The translations under genes were made by a program, and so were the position numbers. This document shows, piece after piece, positions 41,842-49,833 of a stretch of 58,323 bases of DNA. The stretch's first letter is position 1; every line of letters begins with the position of its first letter. This DNA comes from Ruminococcus sp. (GTDB taxonomy: Bacteria > Bacillota > Clostridia > Oscillospirales > Acutalibacteraceae). The stretch is from NCBI GenBank assembly GCA_017473555.1, contig JAFUKO010000131.1, positions 1-58,323 of the forward strand, read 5' to 3'. The notes under the pieces were generated by a model. That model had not been told where the DNA came from and did no database searches. It saw only the letters and a program-made list of their open reading frames with translations.

Positions 41842-41978
41842 AGAGTAAATCAAGTATCTGACACAAAGATTATTCTGACTGAAAGATGCGGCTGATAATT
41901 AAACTACACCTGTCATAGGTGTCTTTTTGCTATGCCCGCCGTGTCTTTTGGACACGGCGTTTTTTATTGGAGGTAAGT
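41842..41978 (+). promoter_or_regulatory. Structured 5' leader of the hyd operon, candidate attenuator or riboswitch
   Basis: Between the expected transcription start and the first start codon lie two terminator-like hairpins: ACACCT/AGGTGT (41906-41922) followed by CTTTTT, and CGCCGTGTC/GACACGGCG (41937-41959) followed by GTTTTTT, the second ending about 10 nt before the ribosome site. GCGGC at 41888-41892 could pair with GCCGT (41938-41942) in the second stem, giving an antiterminator. I do not match the leader to a known riboswitch class. Confidence 0.6.
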
Positions 41979-42236
41979 ATGAACAAAAGAGTTGCTGTGA
42001 TGAGCATTATCGTCGAGAACAACGACTCTGTCGAAAAGCTAAACTCTATTTTACATCAGGCTAGCGAGTTCATCATCGGCAGAATGGGTATTCCGTATCG
42101 TGAAAAGAATGTTTCCGTAATAAGCGTAGTGATTGACGCACCACAGGATTTGATTTCCGCAATGAGCGGAAAAATCGGCAATCTTAATGGTGTGACTGTC
42201 AAGACTGCGTACTCAAATGTGATGAGCGATGAGTAA
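41979..42236 (+). CDS. TM1266-family small protein, iron-only hydrogenase system putative regulator
   Basis: 85 residues from ATG 41979, set by GGAGG 5-6 nt upstream and a terminator just before it. The sequence R-V-A-V-M-S-I-I-V-E followed by LHQASEFIIGRMGIPYREKNVSVISVVIDAP and a terminal GNLNGVTVKTAYS is the small ferredoxin-like (NikR-C/ACT-like) fold of the TM1266 family, found with [FeFe]-hydrogenase genes and proposed as a regulator. There is no separate DNA-binding domain, so it may be a ligand-sensing or protein-interacting part. It overlaps hydE by 8 bp and is the first gene of a four-gene maturation operon. Confidence 0.88.
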   Translation: MNKRVAVMSIIVENNDSVEKLNSILHQASEFIIGRMGIPYREKNVSVISVVIDAPQDLISAMSGKIGNLNGVTVKTAYSNVMSDE

Positions 42237-43284
42237 GATGATCGAACTAATAAATAAGCTTAGTGACACCCGATCATTGAGCACTGACGAATACGAATAC
42301 CTGATAAAAAACAGAACTGACGAAGCAGCCGCTTTACTAAAAGAATACGCAGTTAAAGCACGTAGTAAGTATTATCAAAACAAGGTTTTTGTACGTGGAC
42401 TTATAGAAGTCAGCAACATCTGTAAAAATGACTGTTACTACTGCGGTATCAGAAAAAGTAACTTAAACTGCGACCGCTACCGCCTTAGTAAAGACGAAAT
42501 TTTAGAATGTTGCAAAGAGGGCTACAACCTAGGATTTCGCACCTTTGTTTTACAAGGTGGCGAGGACGGAGCATTCACAGATGACTATCTATGTGACCTG
42601 ATTGAAAGCATCAAACATAACCACCCTGACTGTGCTGTAACACTATCGCTAGGTGAACGCTCAAGAGAAAGCTATCAGAAGCTATATGATAGCGGGGCTG
42701 ACCGATATTTACTCAGGCACGAAACAGCGGATGAGGTTCATTATTCCAAACTACACCCAAGCGATTTGACCTTATCTAATCGCATAAACTGTCTTTATGA
42801 CCTCAAAAGCATCGGATTTCAGGTCGGATGCGGTTTTATGGTAGGCTCACCATACCAGACAATTAAGAATATAGCACAGGATTTAAAGTTCATCGAAGAG
42901 TTACAACCTGATATGTGTGGTGTCGGGCCTTTTATACCGCACAAAGACACCGTTTTTGCTAACGAAAAATCAGGCGACGCTGACCTTTGCTGTTATCTTT
43001 TATCTATCATCAGACTGATTAAGCCAAACATTCTGCTCCCTGCGACTACAGCACTGGGTACAGTTAGAAATGACGGCAGAGAAAGAGGAATACTCAGCGG
43101 TGCAAACGTTATTATGCCTAACCTCTCCCCTTTGTCTGTACGCAAAAAGTATGCTCTATACGACGGCAAAATCAGTACAGGTGAGGAATCAGCCCAAAGC
43201 CTTGAAAAGCTTAAACAATCAATGCATAACATCGGCTACGAAGTTGTCGTCAGCCGTGGTGATATAAATAAAAATAATCTCTAA
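42229..43284 (+). CDS. hydE: [FeFe]-hydrogenase maturase HydE (radical SAM)
   Basis: 351 residues. The radical SAM cluster motif is CKNDCYYCG (CxxxCxxC) at about residues 64-72, followed by the glycine-rich LQGGEDGAFTDDYL and SLGERSRESY strands of the barrel; YLLRHETADEVHYSKLHP is typical of HydE. HydE helps build the dithiomethylamine-bridged diiron subcluster of the H-cluster in the cytosol. The C-terminal TTALGTVRNDGRERGILSGANVIMPN is conserved across the family. The start overlaps the TM1266-family gene by 8 bp; ATG 42238 is an alternative. Hydrogenase structural genes are not in the window. Confidence 0.95.
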   Translation: MSKMIELINKLSDTRSLSTDEYEYLIKNRTDEAAALLKEYAVKARSKYYQNKVFVRGLIEVSNICKNDCYYCGIRKSNLNCDRYRLSKDEILECCKEGYNLGFRTFVLQGGEDGAFTDDYLCDLIESIKHNHPDCAVTLSLGERSRESYQKLYDSGADRYLLRHETADEVHYSKLHPSDLTLSNRINCLYDLKSIGFQVGCGFMVGSPYQTIKNIAQDLKFIEELQPDMCGVGPFIPHKDTVFANEKSGDADLCCYLLSIIRLIKPNILLPATTALGTVRNDGRERGILSGANVIMPNLSPLSVRKKYALYDGKISTGEESAQSLEKLKQSMHNIGYEVVVSRGDINKNNL

Positions 43285-43296
43285 GGAGTGACCAAT

Positions 43297-44745
43297 ATGG
43301 CAATTTACAATCCAAAATCTTTAAAAGCTGAAGAGTTCATCAACGACCAGGAAATTTTAGACACTCTTGATTATGCTGAACAAAATAGAAACAATGTCGA
43401 GCTTATCGACGAAATTCTAGAAAAAGCACGTCCTAAGAAAACAGAAACAGGCTACACCTGTTCTGGTCTTACACACAGAGAGGCGTCAGTGCTTTTAGCT
43501 TGCGATATTCCTGAAAAAATCGAAGAGATTTACAAAATCGCAGAAGAAATCAAGCTCGCGTTCTACGGCAACCGTATCGTTATGTTTGCTCCGCTTTACC
43601 TTTCTAACTACTGCGTAAACGGTTGTGTATACTGCCCTTATCACTTAAAGAACAAGCGTATTCCTAGAAAGAAGCTCACTCAGGAAGAAGTTAAGGCTGA
43701 GGTTATCGCACTTCAGGATATGGGTCACAAGCGCCTTGCTATTGAATCAGGTGAGGACCCTGTAAACAATCCGATTGAGTACATCTTGGAATGTATCAAA
43801 ACTATCTACAGCGTACACCACAAAAATGGCGACATCAGACGTGTTAACGTAAACATTGCGGCTACAACTGTTGAGAACTACCGCAAGTTAAAGGACGCAG
43901 GTATCGGTACATACATTCTCTTCCAGGAAACTTACCACAAGGAAAGCTACTTAAAGCTTCACCCAACAGGACCAAAGCACGATTACGATTACCACACAGA
44001 GGCTATGGACAGAGCTATGGAGGGCGGTATCGATGACGTAGGTCTGGGCGTACTGTTCGGACTCGAGCTTTACAAATACGAGTTTGCAGGACTTATCATG
44101 CACGCTGAACACTTAGAGGCTGTTCACGGTGTTGGTCCGCACACAATCTCAGTACCAAGAATCAAAAAAGCTGACGATATTGACCCTGATGCTTTTGACA
44201 ACTCAATTTCAGACGAAATCTTTGCTAAAATCACAGCTTGTATCCGTCTTGCTGTACCTTACACAGGTATGATTATCTCCACAAGAGAGAGCGAAGAAGT
44301 CCGTTCAAAGCTTCTCAGACTCGGTATCTCTCAGGTCAGCGGTGGTTCAAGAACAACTGTTGGTGGCTATACAGAAAAAATCCGTCCAACAGATACAGAG
44401 CAGTTTGATGTATCTGACCAGAGAACACTCGACGAAGTTGTACGCTGGCTTATGGAAAACGGACACATTCCGTCATTCTGTACAGCTTGCTACAGAGAAG
44501 GCAGAACCGGCGACCGCTTTATGAGTCTTTGCAAGAGCGGTCAGATTTTAAACTGCTGTCATCCAAACGCACTGATGACTCTGACCGAGTATCTCGAGGA
44601 CTACGCTAGTGATGAAACTAAAAAAATCGGATACGAGCTTGTCAAAAAGGAACTTATGCGTATACCTAAAGACAGAGTGCGTGAAATCGCCGAAGCTAAC
44701 ATCGACGATATTATGAACTCAAATCGCAGAGATTTCAGATTCTGA
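43297..44745 (+). CDS. hydG: [FeFe]-hydrogenase maturase HydG (radical SAM tyrosine lyase)
   Basis: 482 residues from ATG 43297 (AAGGAGTGA upstream). The radical SAM motif is CVNGCVYCPY near residue 110. The C-terminal auxiliary-cluster motif CTACYREGRTGDRFMSLC (CX2C...C) plus NCCHPNALMTLTEYLEDY is specific to HydG and distinguishes it from the thiamine enzyme ThiH. HydG splits tyrosine into p-cresol and the CO and cyanide ligands of the H-cluster. The gene lies 12 bp after hydE and 21 bp before hydF. The codon set is more biased than that of hydE, suggesting higher expression. Confidence 0.96.
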   Translation: MAIYNPKSLKAEEFINDQEILDTLDYAEQNRNNVELIDEILEKARPKKTETGYTCSGLTHREASVLLACDIPEKIEEIYKIAEEIKLAFYGNRIVMFAPLYLSNYCVNGCVYCPYHLKNKRIPRKKLTQEEVKAEVIALQDMGHKRLAIESGEDPVNNPIEYILECIKTIYSVHHKNGDIRRVNVNIAATTVENYRKLKDAGIGTYILFQETYHKESYLKLHPTGPKHDYDYHTEAMDRAMEGGIDDVGLGVLFGLELYKYEFAGLIMHAEHLEAVHGVGPHTISVPRIKKADDIDPDAFDNSISDEIFAKITACIRLAVPYTGMIISTRESEEVRSKLLRLGISQVSGGSRTTVGGYTEKIRPTDTEQFDVSDQRTLDEVVRWLMENGHIPSFCTACYREGRTGDRFMSLCKSGQILNCCHPNALMTLTEYLEDYASDETKKIGYELVKKELMRIPKDRVREIAEANIDDIMNSNRRDFRF

Positions 44746-44766
44746 TTCAGTAAAACGGAGGACATT

Positions 44767-45966
44767 ATGAGCCTTAATAATACACCATCAGGCGAGCGAC
44801 TGCACATCGGCTTTTTCGGTATGCGAAACGCAGGCAAGTCGAGTGTAGTAAACGCCGTAACCAATCAGGAATTATCGGTTGTGTCCGATGTACTCGGTAC
44901 AACAACCGACCCTGTAAAAAAAGCCATGGAGCTACTCCCCTTAGGACCTGTTGTAATAATCGACACTCCGGGTCTTGACGACGAGGGTACACTGGGTGAA
45001 ATGCGTGTGCAAAAAGCAAAGGAGGTTCTTGCAAAAACCGACGTTGCTATTCTGGTAGTTGATGCCACAAAAGGCAAGAGCGAGCTTGACGAAGAGCTAC
45101 TCTCTATTTTCAAAGAACGCAAGCTACCACACATTGTGGTGTACAACAAAATCGACTTGATAAGCGAAAAATCAGAGATAAAAGAAAACGAAATATACGT
45201 CAGTGCAACTGCTAAAGAAAATATCGACGAGTTAAAAGAGCTTATCGCAAAAGTCGCAAAGCTGTCTAAAACCCAAAAGCCTTTAGTTTCAGATTTGCTA
45301 AGCGAGGGCGATTTGGTAGTGCTCGTAATCCCTATCGACGAAGCCGCACCGAAAGGCAGACTGATTTTACCACAGCAGATGGTAATACGTGATATACTCG
45401 ACCACCACTGTATGTGCGTATGCACTCAGGTTGAAGAACTTAGTTCGACATTAAACGCACTTTCAAAAAAGCCAAAACTTGTCATTACCGACTCGCAGGC
45501 ATTCGGCAAGGTCGCTCAGCTGACACCAAGCGATATTATGATGACATCCTTTTCCATCCTTATGGCACGCTACAAGGGTGATTTAAGAACATTGATTAAC
45601 GGAGCATCACAGCTTAGCAAAATCAAAGACGGCGACAAAATCTTAATCGCTGAAGGCTGTACCCACCACCGTCAGTGCAACGATATCGGCACAGTAAAAA
45701 TGCCAAAATGGATTGAAGATTTCACAAATGCCAAGCCTGACTACACATTTACATCAGGTGGAACATTCCCTGACGATTTATCAGAGTTTAAGCTGATTGT
45801 TCACTGCGGAGGCTGTATGCTTAACGAAAAAGAGATGAAATCACGTATGCAAAAAGCAAACGAGAAGTCAGTGCCTATCGTAAACTACGGCGTGGCTATC
45901 GCTCATATACACGGCATACTAAAACGCTCTCTCGCACCTTTTCCTGATATCCAAAAGCTTTTATAA
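44767..45966 (+). CDS. hydF: [FeFe]-hydrogenase maturation GTPase HydF
   Basis: 399 residues. The N-terminal GTPase domain has P-loop GMRNAGKS (18-25), the switch region TTTDPVKKA, DTPGLDDEG and NKID (in VVYNKIDLI). A dimerisation domain follows. The C-terminal cluster-binding domain has CTHHRQC and, about 50 residues later, HCGGCM, the conserved C-x-H-x(n)-H-C-x-x-C set for a [4Fe-4S] cluster. HydF is the scaffold that carries the diiron precursor to the hydrogenase. Last gene of the operon, closed by a strong terminator. Confidence 0.96.
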   Translation: MSLNNTPSGERLHIGFFGMRNAGKSSVVNAVTNQELSVVSDVLGTTTDPVKKAMELLPLGPVVIIDTPGLDDEGTLGEMRVQKAKEVLAKTDVAILVVDATKGKSELDEELLSIFKERKLPHIVVYNKIDLISEKSEIKENEIYVSATAKENIDELKELIAKVAKLSKTQKPLVSDLLSEGDLVVLVIPIDEAAPKGRLILPQQMVIRDILDHHCMCVCTQVEELSSTLNALSKKPKLVITDSQAFGKVAQLTPSDIMMTSFSILMARYKGDLRTLINGASQLSKIKDGDKILIAEGCTHHRQCNDIGTVKMPKWIEDFTNAKPDYTFTSGGTFPDDLSEFKLIVHCGGCMLNEKEMKSRMQKANEKSVPIVNYGVAIAHIHGILKRSLAPFPDIQKLL

Positions 45967-45975
45967 TAAAAAAAC

Positions 45976-46008
45976 GCTCACCCTGAAAACCTTAGGGTGA
46001 GCATTTTT
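45976..46008 (+). terminator. Terminator of the hyd operon
   Basis: GCTCACCCT (45976-45984) pairs with AGGGTGAGC (45994-46002), then ATTTTTATT. It also faces the convergent channel gene. Confidence 0.9.
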
Positions 46009-46019
46009 ATTATGATGTT

Positions 46020-46448
46020 TTATTTGCGAATTTTATCTTTGAAACTTTTCACCTGAGCCGAAATATCCTTGAGCTCGTCTTTACTCATAGAATCAAGATG
46101 TTCTAACTTATCCATAAACGCAGCGAGTGTTTCCTTGCGTTGACGCTCTGTAATTTCAGTATAAAAATTGACCACCACGCCTGTGACAATCGCTATAACA
46201 ATAGTAGAATACGCAGTTACAAGCACAGAGATCACCTTTGACAACATAGTAGTTGCTACAACATCGCCGAAGCCTGCAGTAGAAATGACGGCATAGCAGT
46301 ACCACAAAGCGTCGCCATAGCGTGTTATAGCAGGGTCAACAAGTAATATGATAAATGCACTCAATAACACAAATATGAAATACACAAGCAAAATCTGATT
46401 TGTTTTCGTTCTCACCAAAATATTACGAAGAATTCTTAGCCTTTTCAT
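46020..46448 (-). CDS. Small two-TM potassium-channel-like protein
   Basis: 142 residues. Two membrane helices (about 18-38 and 72-95) flank a pore loop with STAGFGD (56-62), a variant of the K+ selectivity filter T-V-G-Y-G-D in which Val is Ala and Tyr is Phe. The C-terminal ~45 residues are a charged helix likely to form a coiled coil (RQRKETLAAFMDKLEHLDS), in keeping with tetramer assembly. No RCK/TrkA-N regulatory domain is attached. It would conduct monovalent cations across the membrane; the altered filter leaves strict K+ selectivity uncertain. Transcribed alone, convergent with the hyd operon. Confidence 0.82.
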   Translation of the reverse strand: MKRLRILRNILVRTKTNQILLVYFIFVLLSAFIILLVDPAITRYGDALWYCYAVISTAGFGDVVATTMLSKVISVLVTAYSTIVIAIVTGVVVNFYTEITERQRKETLAAFMDKLEHLDSMSKDELKDISAQVKSFKDKIRK

Positions 46449-46534
46449 AATTCTACCCCTTTACCCAAGCTCTTACAATATGCTATACTAAGTATAACAT
46501 AAACTCTAAAAAACACAACAAATAAGGTGTTACT

Positions 46535-47923
46535 ATGACAAAAGACAATTCATTTTTAAAAGAAGCCCCGATAGGCAAGTTACTGTTCACTTTAGCAGTG
46601 CCGACAATTACCGCCCAGATTATCAATATGCTGTACAATATCGTTGACAGAATTTACATAGGACATATGGAAAATGTCGGTGATTTAGCCTTAACAGGTG
46701 TCGGTGTATGTATGCCTATAATTATGATTGTGTCAGCTTTTGCGGCATTCATCAGCGCAGGAGGTGCTCCGCGAGCATCAATTTTTATGGGCAAAGATGA
46801 CAACGATTCCGCCGAAAAAACTATGGGAAGCTGTTTTTCATTACAGGTGATAATCTCTGTTATCATTACCGTTGTTTTGCTGTTATTTCACAGACCGATG
46901 CTCCTGTCTTTCGGTGCGAGCAGCAACACGATAACTTACGCTAGTGACTATATGAAAATATATGCACTGGGAACAATTTTTGTAGAGCTGACATTGGGTA
47001 TGAACGCATACATAACAGCTCAGGGCTTTGCAAAGCAAGGTATGTTCTCCGTTCTCATCGGTGCTGTATCAAACATAATCCTCGACCCGATTTTCATCTT
47101 CGCACTTAATATGGGTGTCAAGGGTGCGGCACTTGCAACAATAATTTCTCAGGGATTATCGTGTTTATGGGTAGTAGGCTTTTTGTGCAGTAAAAGCTCA
47201 ATCCTTAAACTTAAATTCAAGAACCTGAAAATCGACTTAAAGCTCACTCTGCCGTGTTTAGCACTCGGCCTTGCACCGTTTATTATGCAATCAAGCGAAA
47301 GCGTTATTTCGGCTTGTTTTAACTCTTCACTGTTGCTTTACGGAGGTGACATCGCCGTAGGTGCGATGACAATTCTTACAAGCGTTATGCAATTTGCTAT
47401 GATGCCGCTGCAAGGTCTGGCACAAGGCTCCCAACCAATCATAAGCTACAACTATGGTGCAAAAATCCCCCTTAGAGTTAAAAAGACTTTCAAGCTGCTT
47501 CTTATCTCAAGCTTAGTTTACTCTACCGTTTTATGGGCGTGCATTATGCTGTTCCCAAGACTTTTTGCGTCCATCTTCACAGCAGACACTGCTCTTCTTG
47601 ACTTCTCACAAAAGGCACTAAGAATCTACTGCGGTGTGCTGTGTTTATTCGGTATACAAATAGCCTGCCAAATGACATTTGTATCTTTAGGCAAAGCCTT
47701 TTCATCAATCATTGTCGCAGTTATGCGAAAGTTTGTACTGCTTTTACCGCTAATCTACATTATGCCTGCTCTTATGAGCGACAAAACTATGGCGGTTTAC
47801 TCAGCCGAACCAATCGCAGATATCTTGGCTGTCACATTCACGGCAGTTTTGTTCTTCTTCCAGTTTAGAAAGGCTATGAGAGAGATTGATAAAGAACCCG
47901 AAAAAGTAAAAGTTAATCAGTAA
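46535..47923 (+). CDS. MATE-family multidrug efflux transporter
   Basis: 462 residues with twelve predicted membrane segments in two homologous halves. The N-terminal FTLAVPTITAQIINMLYNIVDRIYIGH is the typical MATE opening, with the conserved P-x-I-x-x-x-I and aspartate; GMNAYITAQGFAKQGM and LSNIILDPIFIFALNMGVKGAA-like sequences (residues ~155-205), and in the second half PLQGLAQGSQPIISYNYGA, are family landmarks. It exports cationic compounds in exchange for Na+ or H+. The NorM/DinF-like subgroup cannot be refined by eye. Start ATG has AATAAGGTG upstream. Followed by a terminator whose stem is repeated after the next gene. Confidence 0.93.
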   Translation: MTKDNSFLKEAPIGKLLFTLAVPTITAQIINMLYNIVDRIYIGHMENVGDLALTGVGVCMPIIMIVSAFAAFISAGGAPRASIFMGKDDNDSAEKTMGSCFSLQVIISVIITVVLLLFHRPMLLSFGASSNTITYASDYMKIYALGTIFVELTLGMNAYITAQGFAKQGMFSVLIGAVSNIILDPIFIFALNMGVKGAALATIISQGLSCLWVVGFLCSKSSILKLKFKNLKIDLKLTLPCLALGLAPFIMQSSESVISACFNSSLLLYGGDIAVGAMTILTSVMQFAMMPLQGLAQGSQPIISYNYGAKIPLRVKKTFKLLLISSLVYSTVLWACIMLFPRLFASIFTADTALLDFSQKALRIYCGVLCLFGIQIACQMTFVSLGKAFSSIIVAVMRKFVLLLPLIYIMPALMSDKTMAVYSAEPIADILAVTFTAVLFFFQFRKAMREIDKEPEKVKVNQ

Positions 47924-47931
47924 TAAATAAC

Positions 47932-47962
47932 AGCGGAGTGAGTTCACTCCGCTTATTATTTT
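47932..47962 (+). terminator. Terminator after the MATE gene
   Basis: AGCGGAGTGA (47932-47941) pairs with TCACTCCGCT (47944-47953), followed by TATTATTTTTTG. Confidence 0.88.
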
Positions 47963-48009
47963 TTGAGGGTTATTATGCAAAAACTTTTTAGATTTAAAGC
48001 TTTAAAGTG

Positions 48010-48038
48010 TTGGAATGTTTTAAAACATATGTTATACT
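48010..48038 (+). promoter_or_regulatory. Sigma-A promoter of the MFS transporter
   Basis: TTGGAA (48010-48015), 17-bp spacer, TATACT (48033-48038); it decides for the ATG at 48077 over upstream in-frame codons. Confidence 0.7.
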
Positions 48039-48076
48039 ACTTGTTGTTCAAGAGTTTATGCAAAGGATTTGAAACT

Positions 48077-49300
48077 ATGACTACCCAATCTACACTGAAA
48101 AAACGTCAGCTCTACCTTGTTGTAGGAGTGTTTGCAATGCTGTTTTCCGGCGTGCTGTACGCTTGGTCGATACTGAAAATTCCGTTCAAAGAGATTTTTC
48201 ACTTCAGTGATTCATCACTTGCTCTGAGCTTCACTGTTACGATGTGTTTCTTTTGTCTGGGTGCATTTTTCGGAAGCATTATCTGTAAAAAACTCGGTGT
48301 AAGACCCACGCTCATTATCGCAGGTCTACTTGTCGGACTTGGATTTTTTCTAACGTCTGTTATCACTGCAGATATGGAATATATGCTATTTATCGGCTAC
48401 GCTTTTCTGGCAGCAACTGGCATAGGCATTTCTTACAATGTAATAGTTTCTACCGTGTGTGCCTGGTTCCCTGATAAAAAAGGTTTCTGTTCGGGCTGTC
48501 TTATGATGGGATTCGGAGTCAGCACCTTACTTCTGGGCAACCTTATCAGCCTTATGTTCGAAAACGAAAACATAGGCTGGAGCAGAACTTATCTTATTTT
48601 AGGTACAGTCATCGCTACTGTGCTGATTATCTCTGCACTGATATTAAAAGCTCCGTCAAAAGACGTTGTACTCCCAACACCAAAACAGCGTAAAACTGCA
48701 AAGAGCGAAAACTTTGAAGCAAGAGATTTCAAAACTTCTGAAATGCTTAAGAGCTTTACTTTCTGGAGAGCTTTCGTTTGTATGGCATTTATCACAGCTG
48801 TCGGCAACTCGGTCATTAGCTTTGCACGTGACCTTGTTGTTTCCGTCAACGCTGATAACGCACTTGCTACAACGCTTGTAGGCGTACTTGCGGTATGCAA
48901 CGGCTTAGGCAGAGTGCTCACAGGTGCTGTTTACGATATTTTAGGTCGCAGACTGACTATGATTTGTGCTAATCTTATCACTATAGTAGCAGCAGGCGTA
49001 ACCCTTGTTTCGGTTATTGTGGGCTCGCTCCCGCTTTGCATAGCAGGTCTGTGCCTGACAGGTATCTCCTACGGCTCCTGCCCTACTGTTACATCAGCTT
49101 TTTCAGCATCATTCTATGGTCAGAAATATTTTTCAATGAATTATTCAATCATCAATTTCAATCTGATTTTTGCATCATTCATCGCAACATTTGCAAACAA
49201 TCTGCTCATTACAAGCGGTTCTTATGTATCCCCGTTTGTGATGTTGCTTGTGCTAGCCGTAGTAGCATTAGGCCTCAATTTCACAATCAAAAAACCATAA
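48077..49300 (+). CDS. MFS transporter of the oxalate/formate antiporter (OFA) family
   Basis: 407 residues with twelve predicted membrane helices. The opening RQLYLVVGVFAMLFSGVLYAWSILKIPF matches OFA transporters, as do CFFCLGAFFGSIICKKLGVRP, GIGISYNVIVSTVCAWFPDKKGFCSG (loop after helix 4) and GRVLTGAVYDILGRR between the halves. OFA members exchange small carboxylates such as oxalate, formate or lactate, but most have no known substrate. Start ATG 48077 is chosen because it lies 39 bp after a good promoter and has AAAGGA about 10 nt upstream; longer in-frame reading would include the promoter. Monocistronic between two near-identical terminators. Confidence 0.87.
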   Translation: MTTQSTLKKRQLYLVVGVFAMLFSGVLYAWSILKIPFKEIFHFSDSSLALSFTVTMCFFCLGAFFGSIICKKLGVRPTLIIAGLLVGLGFFLTSVITADMEYMLFIGYAFLAATGIGISYNVIVSTVCAWFPDKKGFCSGCLMMGFGVSTLLLGNLISLMFENENIGWSRTYLILGTVIATVLIISALILKAPSKDVVLPTPKQRKTAKSENFEARDFKTSEMLKSFTFWRAFVCMAFITAVGNSVISFARDLVVSVNADNALATTLVGVLAVCNGLGRVLTGAVYDILGRRLTMICANLITIVAAGVTLVSVIVGSLPLCIAGLCLTGISYGSCPTVTSAFSASFYGQKYFSMNYSIINFNLIFASFIATFANNLLITSGSYVSPFVMLLVLAVVALGLNFTIKKP

Positions 49301-49305
49301 CAAAA

Positions 49306-49330
49306 AGCGGAGTGATTTCACTCCGCTGAA
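49306..49330. terminator. Terminator after the MFS gene
   Basis: AAGCGGAGTGA pairs with TCACTCCGCT around a two-base centre. The 10-bp stem is the same sequence as the terminator at 47932-47953. The plus strand lacks a strong T-run; the minus strand reads TTTTTG, so it may mainly serve the gene at 49334-49657. Confidence 0.75.
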
Positions 49331-49333
49331 TAA

Positions 49334-49657
49334 TCAAACACCGCCTATTAGCCATACGTGGAAAGCCAATACAATGATTGACAAAAAGGTTGTAAAGAGG
49401 ATACTGGAAATATTAAATGCGATATATCCTTTTAGCTTGTTTTTGATAGAAGAGACAAGCGAAAGTATAAATAAAATCGGGTGGGCAGGAATCCAAGAAA
49501 TCAATACAGATATATTTGAAAGTTTATTTACAAAATCATAGAGTGCTTCGTTATGGACGTCAAATGCACCACCAGAAATTGGAACTAATACAATAGTGGT
49601 AACCCATAACAACCAAGTAACAGCACAATATCCTATATAGCATTTTTGAATACGCAT
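49334..49657 (-). CDS. Small integral membrane protein of unknown function
   Basis: 107 residues that I do not recognise. Three hydrophobic stretches are visible: CAVTWLLWVTTIVLVPISGG (about 11-30), ISVLISWIPAHPILFILSLV (about 49-68) and ISSILFTTFLSIIVLAFHVWL (about 84-104), joined by a charged loop (DVHNEALYDFVNKL) and a short basic loop (SSIKNKLKGY). No catalytic or binding motif is apparent. AAGGCGGTGA at 6 nt supports translation from ATG 49657. It is transcribed alone, converging with the MFS gene and sharing its terminator, and diverges from spoVT. Codon use is AT-rich compared with neighbours, which would fit recent acquisition or weak selection. Confidence 0.6.
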   Translation of the reverse strand: MRIQKCYIGYCAVTWLLWVTTIVLVPISGGAFDVHNEALYDFVNKLSNISVLISWIPAHPILFILSLVSSIKNKLKGYIAFNISSILFTTFLSIIVLAFHVWLIGGV

Positions 49658-49755
49658 AATTTCACCGCCTTAAATTCATTATATCACCACAATCTAAAAT
49701 GTAAATCAAAAAGTATAAATCTCCTTTATATACAGATAATAGTATCGCGACAAAA

Positions 49756-49812
49756 ATGTAGGCTCGAATACTATTATTCGGGACGTCGAGGACGCCGTCC
49801 CCTACAATTTAT
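49756..49812. repeat. GC-rich palindromic element upstream of spoVT
   Basis: An imperfect inverted repeat in an otherwise AT-rich gap: AATGTAGG near 49756-49763 mirrors CCTACAATT near 49801-49809, and an inner GGGACG/CGTCCC pair flanks a GC-rich centre. It resembles small dispersed palindromes of clostridial genomes, but no second copy is in the window. Between 49658 and 49833 I see no gene. Confidence 0.45.
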
Positions 49813-49833
49813 AGATAAGGAGATTTTGTATAT

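Larger units (their letters stand above)
41537..41978. promoter_or_regulatory. Divergent argG / hydrogenase-maturation control region
   Basis: This 442-bp region has no gene. It holds the argG promoter, the hyd promoter, several TGCATA/TATGCA motifs (41552-41565, 41580-41587, 41602-41609, near 41714 and 41728, 41813-41820), an inverted repeat TTTATTCAA/TTGAATAAA at about 41632-41656, and the 137-nt hyd leader with two hairpins. Confidence 0.75.

Noticed and set aside
41537..41978. A CRISPR-like or tandem repeat array in the argG/hyd region
   Set aside because: The TGCATA motifs are short and unevenly spaced; they look like operators, not spacer-separated repeats.
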